Assembly: GCF_001686925.1 (NCBI RefSeq)
Contig: NZ_LVEN01000010.1
Coordinates: forward strand, 248,001-312,000
From: Flavobacterium piscis
Lineage (GTDB): Bacteria > Bacteroidota > Bacteroidia > Flavobacteriales > Flavobacteriaceae
Direction of reading: 5' to 3'
DNA: 64,000 nucleotides
In this document: piece after piece, positions 8,110 through 16,262 of the stretch
Layout: each line of letters begins with the position of its first letter
How positions within the stretch are numbered: position 1 is the stretch's first letter
Position numbers and translations under genes: made by a program
Notes under the pieces: model-generated
Database searches by the model: none
What the model was told of the DNA's origin: nothing
Seen by the model: only the letters and a program-made list of their open reading frames with translations

Positions 8110-9579
8110 TTATGCTTCAATATTAATATCACTTTTAACTCTCGCTCTAACATCACTCAAAGACTGATCAACCAAAAGTTTTCCGTCTCTAAAAACTTCT
8201 TTCAATTCGCCTTGTTTTTCTTCTTCCCATGAAACATTATCTGTTAGATGGTAAACACCGTCGATTAAATCAATTTTCATTAATCCTTTGGCTGATTTTT
8301 TAGTTCCGTCATCTGTGATTGGATCTTTGAATATAGCTCTTCCTTCCCCATCCACTTCTCCGTAAGTAGCTTTCATGGCAAAACCAAAAGTATCTCTGGT
8401 GTTATATTGATACGTAAAAGAACCAATTCCTAAAACAACGTTTGTAGAAGCAAATCCTTTTTCTTTTAATCGTTCTGCAATTTGAGTTGCACGTGCTACT
8501 GTTATACTATCGCCGTAAATAGCTCCAATTTGAGGAATAAGCTCTTTATATCCTTTTGCATTGGTTGTTCCTCCAAAAACATCCCAAAGCAGCTCAATCA
8601 CGCCTTTTTTCTCTTGTTCTGTTTTTCCGTTTGGATTTCCGCAGATAATATCAACCGGATCTCCACTATCAGGACGAATGACCACTTTACCTTCTCTGGC
8701 AACAATATCTTCCTTTAAACGTGGTAAATAATCGGTTAGCACTTTCCATAAATCCCAAGTATCAGAAACGATAGAAACAATTCCTTTTGGATAAACCTCA
8801 GTCACTAATCTTTTAAATGTTTCGCACTCGCCTTCAGTCGTTCCCATACACATTACAGAATGTTCTGTTGCAGCAACTGAACCTGCGATTAATTCGTTAT
8901 CAGAATTGGCATTGTAATAATCTTCAAAGAAATCAATTACCGGAATGGTATCAGATCCTGTAAAACTCAATAAATGTCCGGCTGCAGAAGTTATTGCCGC
9001 TTCGATTCCGCCCATTCCTCTCATAGAGAAATCGTGCGCCTGCCAATCTACAAATTCAGGAACAGATGAAGTTTCACCAGCATATTTGTCTAGTACTTTT
9101 CTGTATTCTTTTGCAATTGTAGCAGAATTACAAGGCAGCCAAATTACGGCTGAAAGTAAAGTCTCGAAATAATTTGTCAGCCAGAAAAATTCCGGAATGG
9201 TATTGTACATCGTAAACATTGGCACTCTCAACGGAACACTTACTCCTTCTGGCAAGGCTTTAAAAACCATTGGGATATAGCCTAAATCGTGTAAATCTTC
9301 GATATGTTTTGTCCCTACCTGATTTTCACCCAAATAATTATTGATTCTTCGTGAGTATTTTTTAATCACTTCTTCTTTTGGCTGTTTGAAGAAATACTCT
9401 TCAAAATCATGAATAATATATTTTTTGATAAAATACTGCAATCCAAAAAACACTACCTCGTCAAGACCTTCTATTCTGGATTTTCTTGGTGTCCAGTTAG
9501 AATATACTAATGTGGTTTTGTCCGGGTATTGTCTTCTGTGGTCAACTTTGTAACCATCTGTTAATAATAGTGGGTTCAT
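8110..9579 (-). CDS. nadV: Nicotinamide phosphoribosyltransferase-like enzyme (NAMPT/NadV family)
   Basis: The 489-residue length and motifs match NAMPT. HDFSMRGM (D183) aligns with the human residue D219 that selects nicotinamide over nicotinate. ATEH (H240) is the catalytic histidine, and VIRPDSGDP (R302, D304) binds the ribose and phosphate. The classical reaction is nicotinamide plus PRPP to NMN. Phage homologues (Namat in the NARP1 pathway) instead join nicotinamide to ADP-ribose pyrophosphate, giving NAD+ directly. Because a PRPP-synthetase-like gene lies in the same operon, either reaction is possible here, and sequence inspection alone cannot decide. It is the last gene of the island, 130 bp after the metallophosphoesterase gene. 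Confidence 0.9.
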   Translation of the reverse strand: MNPLLLTDGYKVDHRRQYPDKTTLVYSNWTPRKSRIEGLDEVVFFGLQYFIKKYIIHDFEEYFFKQPKEEVIKKYSRRINNYLGENQVGTKHIEDLHDLGYIPMVFKALPEGVSVPLRVPMFTMYNTIPEFFWLTNYFETLLSAVIWLPCNSATIAKEYRKVLDKYAGETSSVPEFVDWQAHDFSMRGMGGIEAAITSAAGHLLSFTGSDTIPVIDFFEDYYNANSDNELIAGSVAATEHSVMCMGTTEGECETFKRLVTEVYPKGIVSIVSDTWDLWKVLTDYLPRLKEDIVAREGKVVIRPDSGDPVDIICGNPNGKTEQEKKGVIELLWDVFGGTTNAKGYKELIPQIGAIYGDSITVARATQIAERLKEKGFASTNVVLGIGSFTYQYNTRDTFGFAMKATYGEVDGEGRAIFKDPITDDGTKKSAKGLMKIDLIDGVYHLTDNVSWEEEKQGELKEVFRDGKLLVDQSLSDVRARVKSDINIEA

Positions 9580-9639
9580 ATATTTTAGTTATTTAAATTC
9601 TCGTAAATTTTGGGTTTCATAGAGATAACGAAGTTTATC

Positions 9640-9706
9640 ACAGAGACTCGCCACGTTTTAATTTTCTTTGTGCTTTTTTGTATTTTTCTTTGTGTGTCTT
9701 TGTGTA
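9640..9706. repeat. CTTTGTG-rich short repeats
   Basis: The gap upstream of nadV contains several copies of TTTCTTTGTG or CTTTGTGT, a low-complexity repeat common between flavobacterial genes. I find no operator of the TTTGCGT type and no clear promoter here, so nadV probably depends on readthrough from upstream. Confidence 0.45.
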
Positions 9707-9709
9707 ATA

Positions 9710-10444
9710 TTAAGCTTTATTTCTTCCTTTTTCGTTTGGGTAAAATGATTGCACAACATCGCTTTGCCAAAATACTTTTGTTTCTATATCAATACAACTT
9801 AATTTTCCGTAAAAACCTGCTCCGGTATCTATATTCCAGACATTACATCCTTGCATTGGAATCTCAATATTATAATGAAGCGTTGGTGTGTGGCCAATGT
9901 AAATTTCATTATAAAGCAATAATCTTTTAGGATAGGATAGTGAATCTTTTTTGATTCTTTTGTCCATTGTCAGAGCCATTTCCCAAAGGGTTCTGTCCCA
10001 GGAATAATTTGTTTTGTAATGTTCCTTGTCCGGACCATGCATCGACGAAAATCCTGCGTGAATAAACAAATTATTATTTTCATCTACAAAATAATCTTTC
10101 ATGTTTTCAAAAAAATTACAATGTTTTTCTTTTTCGAAAGAATCAATATTCTGATAACTTTCTATAGTTGATTTTCCTCCGTGCAAAAACCAAATGTCGT
10201 TTACAACATCATTCTTCAGCCATTCGTGACACCAAACATCATGATTTCCTCTTATAAAAATGCATTCTTGTCTTTGGGATAATTCAATCAGAAAGTCAAT
10301 TACTTGTGCCGATTCTCTCCAGCCATCGACATAATCTCCCAGAAAAATAAATCGGTCATTTTCGTTAATTCCAACTTTATCTAATAATTGAATTAAAGCT
10401 TTTAAACCACCGTGAATATCTCCAAAAACTAATGTTCGTTTCAT
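9710..10444 (-). CDS. Calcineurin-like metallophosphoesterase (PPP/ApaH-like)
   Basis: All metal-binding blocks of the PPP-type fold are present in order: GDIHG (8-12), GDYVDG (36-41), RGNHD (65-69), FIHAGF (about 127-132) and IGHTP (about 182-186). Length is 244 aa. Relatives include protein phosphatases, diadenosine tetraphosphatase and nucleotide phosphoesterases. Its ATG overlaps the stop of kptA by 4 bp (ATGA), which indicates coupled translation. I infer, without direct proof, that it acts on a phosphorylated ADP-ribose product of KptA or on an RNA end. Confidence 0.88.
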   Translation of the reverse strand: MKRTLVFGDIHGGLKALIQLLDKVGINENDRFIFLGDYVDGWRESAQVIDFLIELSQRQECIFIRGNHDVWCHEWLKNDVVNDIWFLHGGKSTIESYQNIDSFEKEKHCNFFENMKDYFVDENNNLFIHAGFSSMHGPDKEHYKTNYSWDRTLWEMALTMDKRIKKDSLSYPKRLLLYNEIYIGHTPTLHYNIEIPMQGCNVWNIDTGAGFYGKLSCIDIETKVFWQSDVVQSFYPNEKGRNKA

Positions 10445-10989
10445 GATTTAAACTCTATGTATTTCGCCGGAACTTCATCTGTTAACCAAACATTATTTTC
10501 AGACAAGTAAAATTTAAATCCATCTCTGTGCATCGCACCGCTTCTTACGGTTAGAATCTGAGGAACGCCACGTCTGCTACCTACTTTTATGGCCGTTTCA
10601 CGATCTTTGGAAAGATGCACGTGCTGACGGCTCATTTTTTTCAAACCTTCTTTCTGAATGTTCTCCATAAACTTTCCAACAGTTCCGTGATATAAATATT
10701 CTGAAGGTTCTGTTTCATTCAGGTTTAATTCAACCGAAATAGAATGTCCCTGACTTGCTCTTATTTTCGTTTTATCTTCATTAAAAGCAAAACGTTTTTT
10801 ATCATTGTTTTCTACTACGTAATCTAAAAGAACCGCGTCTAGTTTATTTCCTTTTTGGGAACATTTTAGAATTAATTCCTCAACATCTGCCCAACCGTTT
10901 TCGTCTAATTTTAATCCTATTTTTTCTGGTGAATGTCTAAGTACTAAACTTAGAAATTTGCTCACTGTTTTTGCTATATTTTCATTCAT
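10441..10989 (-). CDS. kptA: RNA 2'-phosphotransferase Tpt1/KptA
   Basis: KptA transfers an internal RNA 2'-phosphate to NAD+, giving nicotinamide and ADP-ribose 1'',2''-cyclic phosphate. The Arg-His-Arg-Arg active site is visible: R18 and H19 in LVLRHSP, R77 in IRASQGHS, and R139/R140 in VGSRRGVP. HGT (101-103) and HVHLS are also family motifs. The 182 aa span is typical. It lies between a macrodomain gene (17 bp gap upstream) and a metallophosphoesterase gene (4 bp overlap downstream). Bacteria lack the tRNA splicing route that makes 2'-phosphates in fungi, so the natural substrate is uncertain; RNA repair or 5'-ADP-ribosylated ends are options. Confidence 0.94.
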   Translation of the reverse strand: MNENIAKTVSKFLSLVLRHSPEKIGLKLDENGWADVEELILKCSQKGNKLDAVLLDYVVENNDKKRFAFNEDKTKIRASQGHSISVELNLNETEPSEYLYHGTVGKFMENIQKEGLKKMSRQHVHLSKDRETAIKVGSRRGVPQILTVRSGAMHRDGFKFYLSENNVWLTDEVPAKYIEFKS

Positions 10990-11006
10990 TATTAATATTT
11001 TTTTTT

Positions 11007-11477
11007 CTAGAAGTCATATACAACGACTTCAACATCATTATTTGAAAGTCTTTGGAGAATAATAGGCTCTATCATCTCCCACTTTCCGCCTGCTAAACCA
11101 CAGCCAATTCTTGGCATATGAACGCTGGCATTACTTTCTTTTGCGAACGAAGCTACTTCTTTCAAGCCATCTTCAATAGCATCATATCGTATTGGAGCAT
11201 TTCCGTTTTCATCTTTATTGATTTTATGCTGACCAATTAAATTTGCTACCCAAAGATCTTCTTCTACCTGAACAAACTGAACTTTACCCAATTCAAAACC
11301 GTCTTTTGATTTAAACCATTCTCTATATTGATTTTCCGGTTTTTTCCATCTTTTAGAAATTGCCATAACAAATCCTTTTCCCCAACCTCCAATATCATTA
11401 CAGATATGCACAATGATTTTATTATTTTCTGATTGAGGAGCCGTTGCATCTCCTTTTCTATATTGAATATCTTTCAT
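11007..11477 (-). CDS. Macrodomain protein, TARG1/Poa1-like
   Basis: This 156-residue stand-alone macrodomain has IVHICNDIGGWGKGFVMAIS (ADP-ribose diphosphate-binding loop) at 22-41 and HMPRIGCGLAGGKW near 119-132. This is the pattern of the ALC1-like class, which includes TARG1, yeast Poa1 and the DarG antitoxin domain. TARG1 has an aspartate after RIGCGL; here the residue is alanine, so lysine-aspartate chemistry of the TARG1 kind may not apply. Poa1 removes the phosphate from ADP-ribose 1''-phosphate, which would suit the KptA gene 17 bp downstream. The exact substrate is undetermined. Confidence 0.88.
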   Translation of the reverse strand: MKDIQYRKGDATAPQSENNKIIVHICNDIGGWGKGFVMAISKRWKKPENQYREWFKSKDGFELGKVQFVQVEEDLWVANLIGQHKINKDENGNAPIRYDAIEDGLKEVASFAKESNASVHMPRIGCGLAGGKWEMIEPIILQRLSNNDVEVVVYDF

Positions 11478-11497
11478 TTATTTCATTATTTTAATCA

Positions 11498-11577
11498 AAC
11501 GTTCCTACGGAACGTAAATACAACACAACACTATTTTTATCTACCGATGAGATGTTCCTATGGAACACCAAAAACTC
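11498..11577. repeat. GTTCC-TAyGGAAC palindromic repeats
   Basis: ACGTTCCTACGGAACGT and GTTCCTATGGAAC are palindromes 45 bp apart in the 152-bp gap between two macrodomain genes. They resemble the CGGAG-type repeats at 7919-8085 and 36800-36949. There is no evident promoter. Confidence 0.6.
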
Positions 11578-11629
11578 GTGTTTACAATTCATTATTTTTG
11601 ATCTATTCTTTCTAAAAATTATAAACTGT

Positions 11630-13090
11630 CTATTTCATTTTTTTTAATTTTAAAGACAGTCTTTCGCACAAATCATCAATATCATTTTTTCTTGCTAATG
11701 CAGTAATCCATTTTTGTGGAATATTGTCAATTCCGTAATACATTCCTGCCAAGCCTCCCGTAATTGCTCCAGTTGTATCTGTATCTCCGCCTAAATTCAC
11801 TGCTTTTAAAACAGTTTCTTCATAAGTATTCGAATTTAAAAAACACCAAAAACTGGCTTCTAAACTGTGAAGAACATAACCTGATGATTCAATTTCATTT
11901 TCAGGATAATCCGCTATATTATTTTTTAAGATTCTATCAAACAATTGAATTTCAATTGGATTAAATTTCTTATCACTTAAAAAATCAGAAACAATCTTTT
12001 GCATGTTTGTATACGCCTGTATTTTATCAATGCCTTTTGAAATTTCTAAACAATACACAACATAGATAAAACAAGCAAATACTGATCTAAAATGAGCATG
12101 GGTAATCGAAGAAACTTCTTTTACTTTTTTATAAATAATTTCGATATCAGTCTCTTTATGAAGATGAAAAACCAAAGGCAGAATTCTCATTAAAGATCCG
12201 TTACCATTATCTTCTTCAAAGAAATTACCCGAAAATCTGGCAGATTCTCCTTTTACAACTCTTGCCAAAGAATACCTTGTAGTTCCTCCAATATCAAATA
12301 CTTTATGATGAGCTCCCCAATATCCTTCCTGCATCCATTTAACAAAAGTTAATGCCATATCTTCTATATCAAAACCTTTGCATAAACTTTCTGCAGTACA
12401 AAAAGCCAATGAACTATCGTCGCTAAATGTCCCGAGAGGTTGATTCCAACACATAAACCCCATCATATCCTGAACAGGACTACTTCTTAAATAATCTCTG
12501 GTTTTAAATTCTACCGGAACGCCCAAGGCATCTCCAATCGCAACTCCAAATAATCCTGATTTCACTTTATATTCAAAGACGTTTTTTATTATATCATTAT
12601 AAATTTTGAAATTTTCATCATCATAACAAACAAAAATGATTTTTTCGAATTGCTCTTTATTTTCAAAAATATCAATTGAATGCAGTGCAATTTCTGCTGC
12701 TAACTCTTTGGGGAATTTATAAATACCTGTACTTATATTAGGGAATGCAATGGTTTTAATATCATTTTCTACCGCCAATTCCAGAACCCTTAAATAACAG
12801 CTTAGCAATAATTCTTCTTCGAGACCTTTACCGTCATTCCAAACCGGACCAACGGTATGAATAACATATTTTGCTGGTAAATTTCCAGCCGTTGTAATCA
12901 CAGCATCTCCAACTTTACAGCCACCTTGCTTATTTCGAATTTTAACGCAATCTTCTAAAATAGCTTTTCCTCCTTTTCTATGGATAGCGCCGTCAACTCC
13001 GCCTCCGCCTAATAAGGAAGTATTGGCGGCGTTTACAATTGCGTCTACTTGAATTTCTGTTATATCGGCTTTAAGGATTTCTATTTTCAT
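11630..13090 (-). CDS. Macrodomain and ADP-ribosylglycohydrolase fusion
   Basis: Two ADP-ribose hydrolase modules are joined in 486 residues. Residues 1 to about 165 form a MacroD-type macrodomain: [20 protein letters not shown], then [15 protein letters not shown] and STGIYKFP. Residues 178-486 are an ADP-ribosylglycohydrolase (ARH/DraG) domain: [10 protein letters not shown], the metal-binding FSDDSSLAF, and [16 protein letters not shown] near 435-450. MacroD enzymes remove ADP-ribose from Asp/Glu and hydrolyse O-acetyl-ADP-ribose, while ARH enzymes act on Arg or Ser linkages. The fusion thus covers more than one linkage chemistry. It follows NADAR with a 7-bp gap. Confidence 0.94.
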   Translation of the reverse strand: MKIEILKADITEIQVDAIVNAANTSLLGGGGVDGAIHRKGGKAILEDCVKIRNKQGGCKVGDAVITTAGNLPAKYVIHTVGPVWNDGKGLEEELLLSCYLRVLELAVENDIKTIAFPNISTGIYKFPKELAAEIALHSIDIFENKEQFEKIIFVCYDDENFKIYNDIIKNVFEYKVKSGLFGVAIGDALGVPVEFKTRDYLRSSPVQDMMGFMCWNQPLGTFSDDSSLAFCTAESLCKGFDIEDMALTFVKWMQEGYWGAHHKVFDIGGTTRYSLARVVKGESARFSGNFFEEDNGNGSLMRILPLVFHLHKETDIEIIYKKVKEVSSITHAHFRSVFACFIYVVYCLEISKGIDKIQAYTNMQKIVSDFLSDKKFNPIEIQLFDRILKNNIADYPENEIESSGYVLHSLEASFWCFLNSNTYEETVLKAVNLGGDTDTTGAITGGLAGMYYGIDNIPQKWITALARKNDIDDLCERLSLKLKKMK

Positions 13091-13097
13091 GACTAAT

Positions 13098-13625
13098 TTA
13101 TTCTAATTCATCCCTAACTTCCATCAAAGCAAAACCTAACAAATTCAAGCCTCTCCACTTTTCAGGATTCAAAATATCTTTGTGATCACCAGCCATCCCG
13201 ATTCCCCAAATGGCATCTACAGGACTTGCTTCTACGATAACTCTCTCTTTTGTGTTGAGTAAAAAAGTTTTTAACTCGGGGTTTTGACTGAATTTATGAT
13301 AATTGCCTTCTTTTACAATATCAAATCTAGCGGCTAACCACAAGGTTTCATTATAATTCTTTACTTCTCTGCCAAACTTTTTGGCTTCGGCAGGAGATTT
13401 AGCCTGAAGGATTTTCTCCAAAATCGCATGGTCTTTAAACAATTCAGCTTTCTTGGCCATCATCCAGTGTTCGGCAGTTTTGTAAATCACTTTATCAACT
13501 TCAAACGAACTCAGCCACCATTGACTAAAGCAGGTTTTAGAAATGCTTCCGTCTTTATTGGGCTGATGTCCCCAGAAGAATAAAAACTTATTTTCTGTGG
13601 CTATATTTTGTATATTGTATTTCAT
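13098..13625 (-). CDS. NADAR family protein (YbiA-like)
   Basis: This 175-residue NADAR domain (formerly DUF1768) has FFWGH near the N-terminus, [29 protein letters not shown] at about 48-63, and [11 protein letters not shown] near 134-144. Family members cleave N-glycosidic bonds of riboside derivatives; some remove ADP-ribose from guanine in nucleic acid, and YbiA acts on riboflavin precursors. The operon context favours an ADP-ribose substrate. Gaps of 7 bp on both sides indicate tight cotranscription with the PurA-like gene and the macro-ARH gene. Confidence 0.93.
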   Translation of the reverse strand: MKYNIQNIATENKFLFFWGHQPNKDGSISKTCFSQWWLSSFEVDKVIYKTAEHWMMAKKAELFKDHAILEKILQAKSPAEAKKFGREVKNYNETLWLAARFDIVKEGNYHKFSQNPELKTFLLNTKERVIVEASPVDAIWGIGMAGDHKDILNPEKWRGLNLLGFALMEVRDELE

Positions 13626-13632
13626 TTTTTCT

Positions 13633-14715
13633 TTATTGGAACAAAGAAGTTAACTGTTTGAAATCTTTTGAATCGGGTGAAAATGATCCGTAGATTTCCT
13701 TAAACGCTGTTGTTAAGTTTTCGAACTGATAATCTTTTTCGATCTGATCCATGCAGGTTACCACCAAGTTTCTTTTTGCATTAAAACTGTAAGCGGCATC
13801 CAACTTTAAACTATAATTTAATAGCTCATAATCTAAATCTCCCGTTCTTAACTCTTTCTGAAAATCATTGTAAACACAGGTTTCTTCTTCGTTATTTTTT
13901 AATTTTAATTCTCTTTCATTTGCCATCCAGCCACTTCCGTGTCGGGTAGAATAACTTCTGGTAACATAATAAACCTCAACATCATCTATTTTTAATTTCT
14001 GGCAGATTTCAATTGCATTTTTGGATGTTGTATTGGCATATGTTACATTCGGAAAAACACCATGATCCATGTCGAGAAGAATTCCCTGGCTTCCTTCAAA
14101 AATCAAATTTGAATAGTTTTCTAAAAAACTGTAATCGCTGATATTCCATTTTATTTTATCAATGATTTCCAAATAATGATCTACTTCTGCATCGATTTCA
14201 CTTTCATTTAAAAAACCGTAGTAATAGGCGATTTTTTGCAGTTTCTCTAAGAGCATTTGTCTTGGCGCGATCAAATCTATGGCGAAAAGTTTGTACTGAC
14301 CTTCATTACGTTTCATTGTCGCTCCAACGCCTTTTCCACAAGTTCCGTGATCCAGATTTCTTACGTTGTTTCGGTTTTGCCAAACATCAAACGGAGTTGT
14401 TATTTTGGCTAACGGATGAATATGAAGTGCAATATTTCCTCCTTTTTCTTCGAGTTCTTCTTTTTCATTAAATAAAAAAACGGGATGAATCGTGCAATGT
14501 TCGCTATAATAAGATGGCAAACCGCGAAGTGCTCCGCTGGCAAAACTTGAATGAACGTGCTTTTTGCCCTCAATCATTACGGTATGCGCCGCCTGTTGTC
14601 CTCCTGAAAACCGAATAACTATAGATTCAGGATTTTGCTTCGACAGAAAATCTGTTGTAATTCCTTTTCCTTCATCACCAAATCCTAAACCTATAACTAT
14701 TTGAGCTGTTTTCAT
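13633..14715 (-). CDS. Divergent adenylosuccinate synthetase paralogue (PurA-like)
   Basis: The PurA fold is clear: GFGDEGKG (11-18) with catalytic D14, AHTV with H44, GTCGKGVGAT (124-133), FEGSQGILLDMDHG (206-219) and SYSTRHGSGW (254-263). However, it is only 360 aa against about 425-430 for normal PurA. The arginine-rich GRxRRxGW segment that contacts aspartate and IMP is replaced by QKELRTGDLD (286-295). The guanine-recognition motif TKxD has become TCMD (320-323). PurA joins IMP and aspartate using GTP; these changes suggest a different nucleotide or amino-acid partner. Its position inside the ADP-ribose operon also argues against a housekeeping role. Confidence 0.85.
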   Translation of the reverse strand: MKTAQIVIGLGFGDEGKGITTDFLSKQNPESIVIRFSGGQQAAHTVMIEGKKHVHSSFASGALRGLPSYYSEHCTIHPVFLFNEKEELEEKGGNIALHIHPLAKITTPFDVWQNRNNVRNLDHGTCGKGVGATMKRNEGQYKLFAIDLIAPRQMLLEKLQKIAYYYGFLNESEIDAEVDHYLEIIDKIKWNISDYSFLENYSNLIFEGSQGILLDMDHGVFPNVTYANTTSKNAIEICQKLKIDDVEVYYVTRSYSTRHGSGWMANERELKLKNNEEETCVYNDFQKELRTGDLDYELLNYSLKLDAAYSFNAKRNLVVTCMDQIEKDYQFENLTTAFKEIYGSFSPDSKDFKQLTSLFQ

Positions 14716-14730
14716 TTTTTAAAATATTTT

Positions 14731-14866
14731 TTAAACACATAGAAACATAGCGTTGCAGAATCTAAAAAGGCGTTTCACTCTCATAGCACCATGTGAAATG
14801 CGGTTTCAAAAATTTTTAATTTTTAATTCTCAATTTTTAATTAAATCTACATTTCTATGTGTTTAA
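14731..14866. repeat. Inverted repeat TTAAACACATAGAAA ... TTTCTATGTGTTTAA
   Basis: The 15-bp perfect arms lie at 14731-14745 and 14852-14866 and fill the gap between the vWA and PurA-like genes. The interior holds AATTTTTAATT-type low-complexity sequence. The element ends 2 bp before the vWA stop codon. Confidence 0.7.
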
Positions 14867-14867
14867 T

Positions 14868-15743
14868 TTAAAGCATTTCTATATTATCTAAACCTGTATC
14901 TTTTGTGTCAGAAACTGGTATTGATCCTAAACCTGACCCTGAATTTTTATGTTTTTCACAAATGATTTTCTTGATTACATTCGGGATTTCTTTGTGATCT
15001 TCGATAGACAAACAATTTTGGCCCAGTAATTCTTTCCAGGCCACATTTGCTCTTACCGCCTGATCAGAATGTAATACGCTGATATGATACACTTCGTAAC
15101 GTTTCTGAGCTTCTTTTAATAATTCAAGAGACGTATACGTTTGCTGTCCCTGACCCATAATCTCTTTTATGGCAGATGCCGGAAGCGTTGGTAAATTTGG
15201 TTCATCACCCACGGTAAACAACAATCCTTTTTGACCTCTTTTTTCGAAAGCATCGGTTTTGGTATGAAAAGCGGCAAAATACCACGCCAGAAGATAACTT
15301 TCTCCGGCGTTTCCTCCGCCTCCACCTTCAATATAAGTTCTCGTTAGCCACATATCCAATTCTTCATCGCCAGATTCAAATTGTCCAACCTGAAGCGGAA
15401 ATCTGTCGCATTCGTGATCTCCAATTCCTAAAAACAAAAGTGCCGGATCCGGAACTCCGCCCTGAATAATTCCTCCCATTAATTTTGGCAGTCCTTCTTT
15501 AATCAGTTCATGCGGAATATGTCCCATACTTCCTGTAACATCCAATCCTAAAATAATTGGAACTGTATTGGGATGCACTTCAGAATCTCTGGCTTCTCTA
15601 AACGTAATGCCGTTTGGATTCATAGATTCGTGTGCCATTCCTAATTGATTTTGAACGAAAATCTCACTTGCAGATTTAAATCCGTAACCTGCTTCTTTTG
15701 CTCTGCTCAAACGAGCGCCTAAATCGTATCTTGTACCTCCCAT
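14868..15743 (-). CDS. von Willebrand factor A domain protein
   Basis: Residues 62 to about 250 look like a vWA domain with a MIDAS-type metal site: LDVTGSMG (D68, T70, S72), a Gly-rich GGGGGNAGESY loop, and VGDEPNLP supplying a later acidic residue. The N-terminal 55 residues are unlike known domains to my eye, and the C-terminal tail is polar. vWA proteins mediate metal-dependent protein assembly, often with a chaperone or AAA+ partner. The gene starts 2 bp after the small helical protein gene, suggesting that the two proteins act together. Its link to ADP-ribose metabolism is by operon position only. Confidence 0.82.
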   Translation of the reverse strand: MGGTRYDLGARLSRAKEAGYGFKSASEIFVQNQLGMAHESMNPNGITFREARDSEVHPNTVPIILGLDVTGSMGHIPHELIKEGLPKLMGGIIQGGVPDPALLFLGIGDHECDRFPLQVGQFESGDEELDMWLTRTYIEGGGGGNAGESYLLAWYFAAFHTKTDAFEKRGQKGLLFTVGDEPNLPTLPASAIKEIMGQGQQTYTSLELLKEAQKRYEVYHISVLHSDQAVRANVAWKELLGQNCLSIEDHKEIPNVIKKIICEKHKNSGSGLGSIPVSDTKDTGLDNIEML

Positions 15744-15745
15744 AA

Positions 15746-16081
15746 CTAAAATGTTTTACCAAATAAATATTCGAATCTCTTTTTTGTCACTTCAAACTGA
15801 ATATTTAAATTTCTGATTGTTAATGATAATTCCATATCTTTTTGCACAAATGCTTCCGGTTGAAAGTCGGCAAAAGTCAAACTATTCTTGTCAAGCGGAC
15901 TAATATCGATAAGGCCCTCCTGCTCTCTTTCGAGTCTTTTTATTTTTAGTTCGATATCTTCGACTCTTCTTCTGTATATTAATTCAGAATCTTCACCAAT
16001 GGTTTTGGCTCTGTCTTCTCTAATTTGATCATTGTTTCTTCTTAAAGACTCAATAAATCTTGGTTTTAAATCATCACTCAT
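15746..16081 (-). CDS. Small helical protein of unknown function
   Basis: I do not recognise this 111-residue protein. It is highly charged; residues about 35-60 (RRRVEDIELKIKRLEREQEG) are predicted coiled coil, and a second helix spans about 80-105. It has no signal peptide or membrane segment. It lies 2 bp upstream of the vWA gene, so a heteromeric complex with that protein is plausible but unproven. Confidence 0.7.
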   Translation of the reverse strand: MSDDLKPRFIESLRRNNDQIREDRAKTIGEDSELIYRRRVEDIELKIKRLEREQEGLIDISPLDKNSLTFADFQPEAFVQKDMELSLTIRNLNIQFEVTKKRFEYLFGKTF

Positions 16082-16094
16082 AATGTTTGTGGTT

Positions 16095-16258
16095 AGTTTC
16101 AGGTTTTCTTTGTTTCAGGTTTCAAGTTGCACACTGAACTTGAAATTTGGAATCTTAAACTTGAAACGGTTAATAGCTTTCGTTTTTTGTTTCAGGTTTC
16201 AGGTTTTTCTTGTGTCAGGTTAACGTATAGAACGTGAAACCTGAAACTTGAAACTTTT
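16095..16258. repeat. TTTCAGGTTTCAAGTT repeat cluster
   Basis: The 181-bp gap between the PARG-like gene and the small helical protein gene is filled with copies of GTTTCAGGTTTCA and the inverse TGAAACCTGAAACTTGAAAC. They can fold back on each other. I see no open reading frame with coding character and no promoter box. Confidence 0.65.
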
Positions 16259-16262
16259 CAAC

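Noticed and set aside
9610..9930. Open frame on the plus strand overlapping the metallophosphoesterase gene
   Set aside because: It is antisense to a gene with all catalytic motifs and has no family resemblance.
11007..11477. DarG antitoxin of a DarTG pair
   Set aside because: There is no DarT-like toxin gene next to it; the downstream gene is KptA. The macrodomain lacks the residue after RIGCGL typical of TARG1.
13633..14715. PurZ-like enzyme for modified (diaminopurine) DNA
   Set aside because: As I recall, PurZ enzymes lack the catalytic aspartate of the GDEGKG loop, which is kept here (D14). There are no phage genes or companion Z-genome genes nearby.
16095..16258. Small coding gene in the gap before the PARG-like gene
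   Set aside because: The open frame is made of repeated TTTCAGG sequence with no codon bias or start signal.
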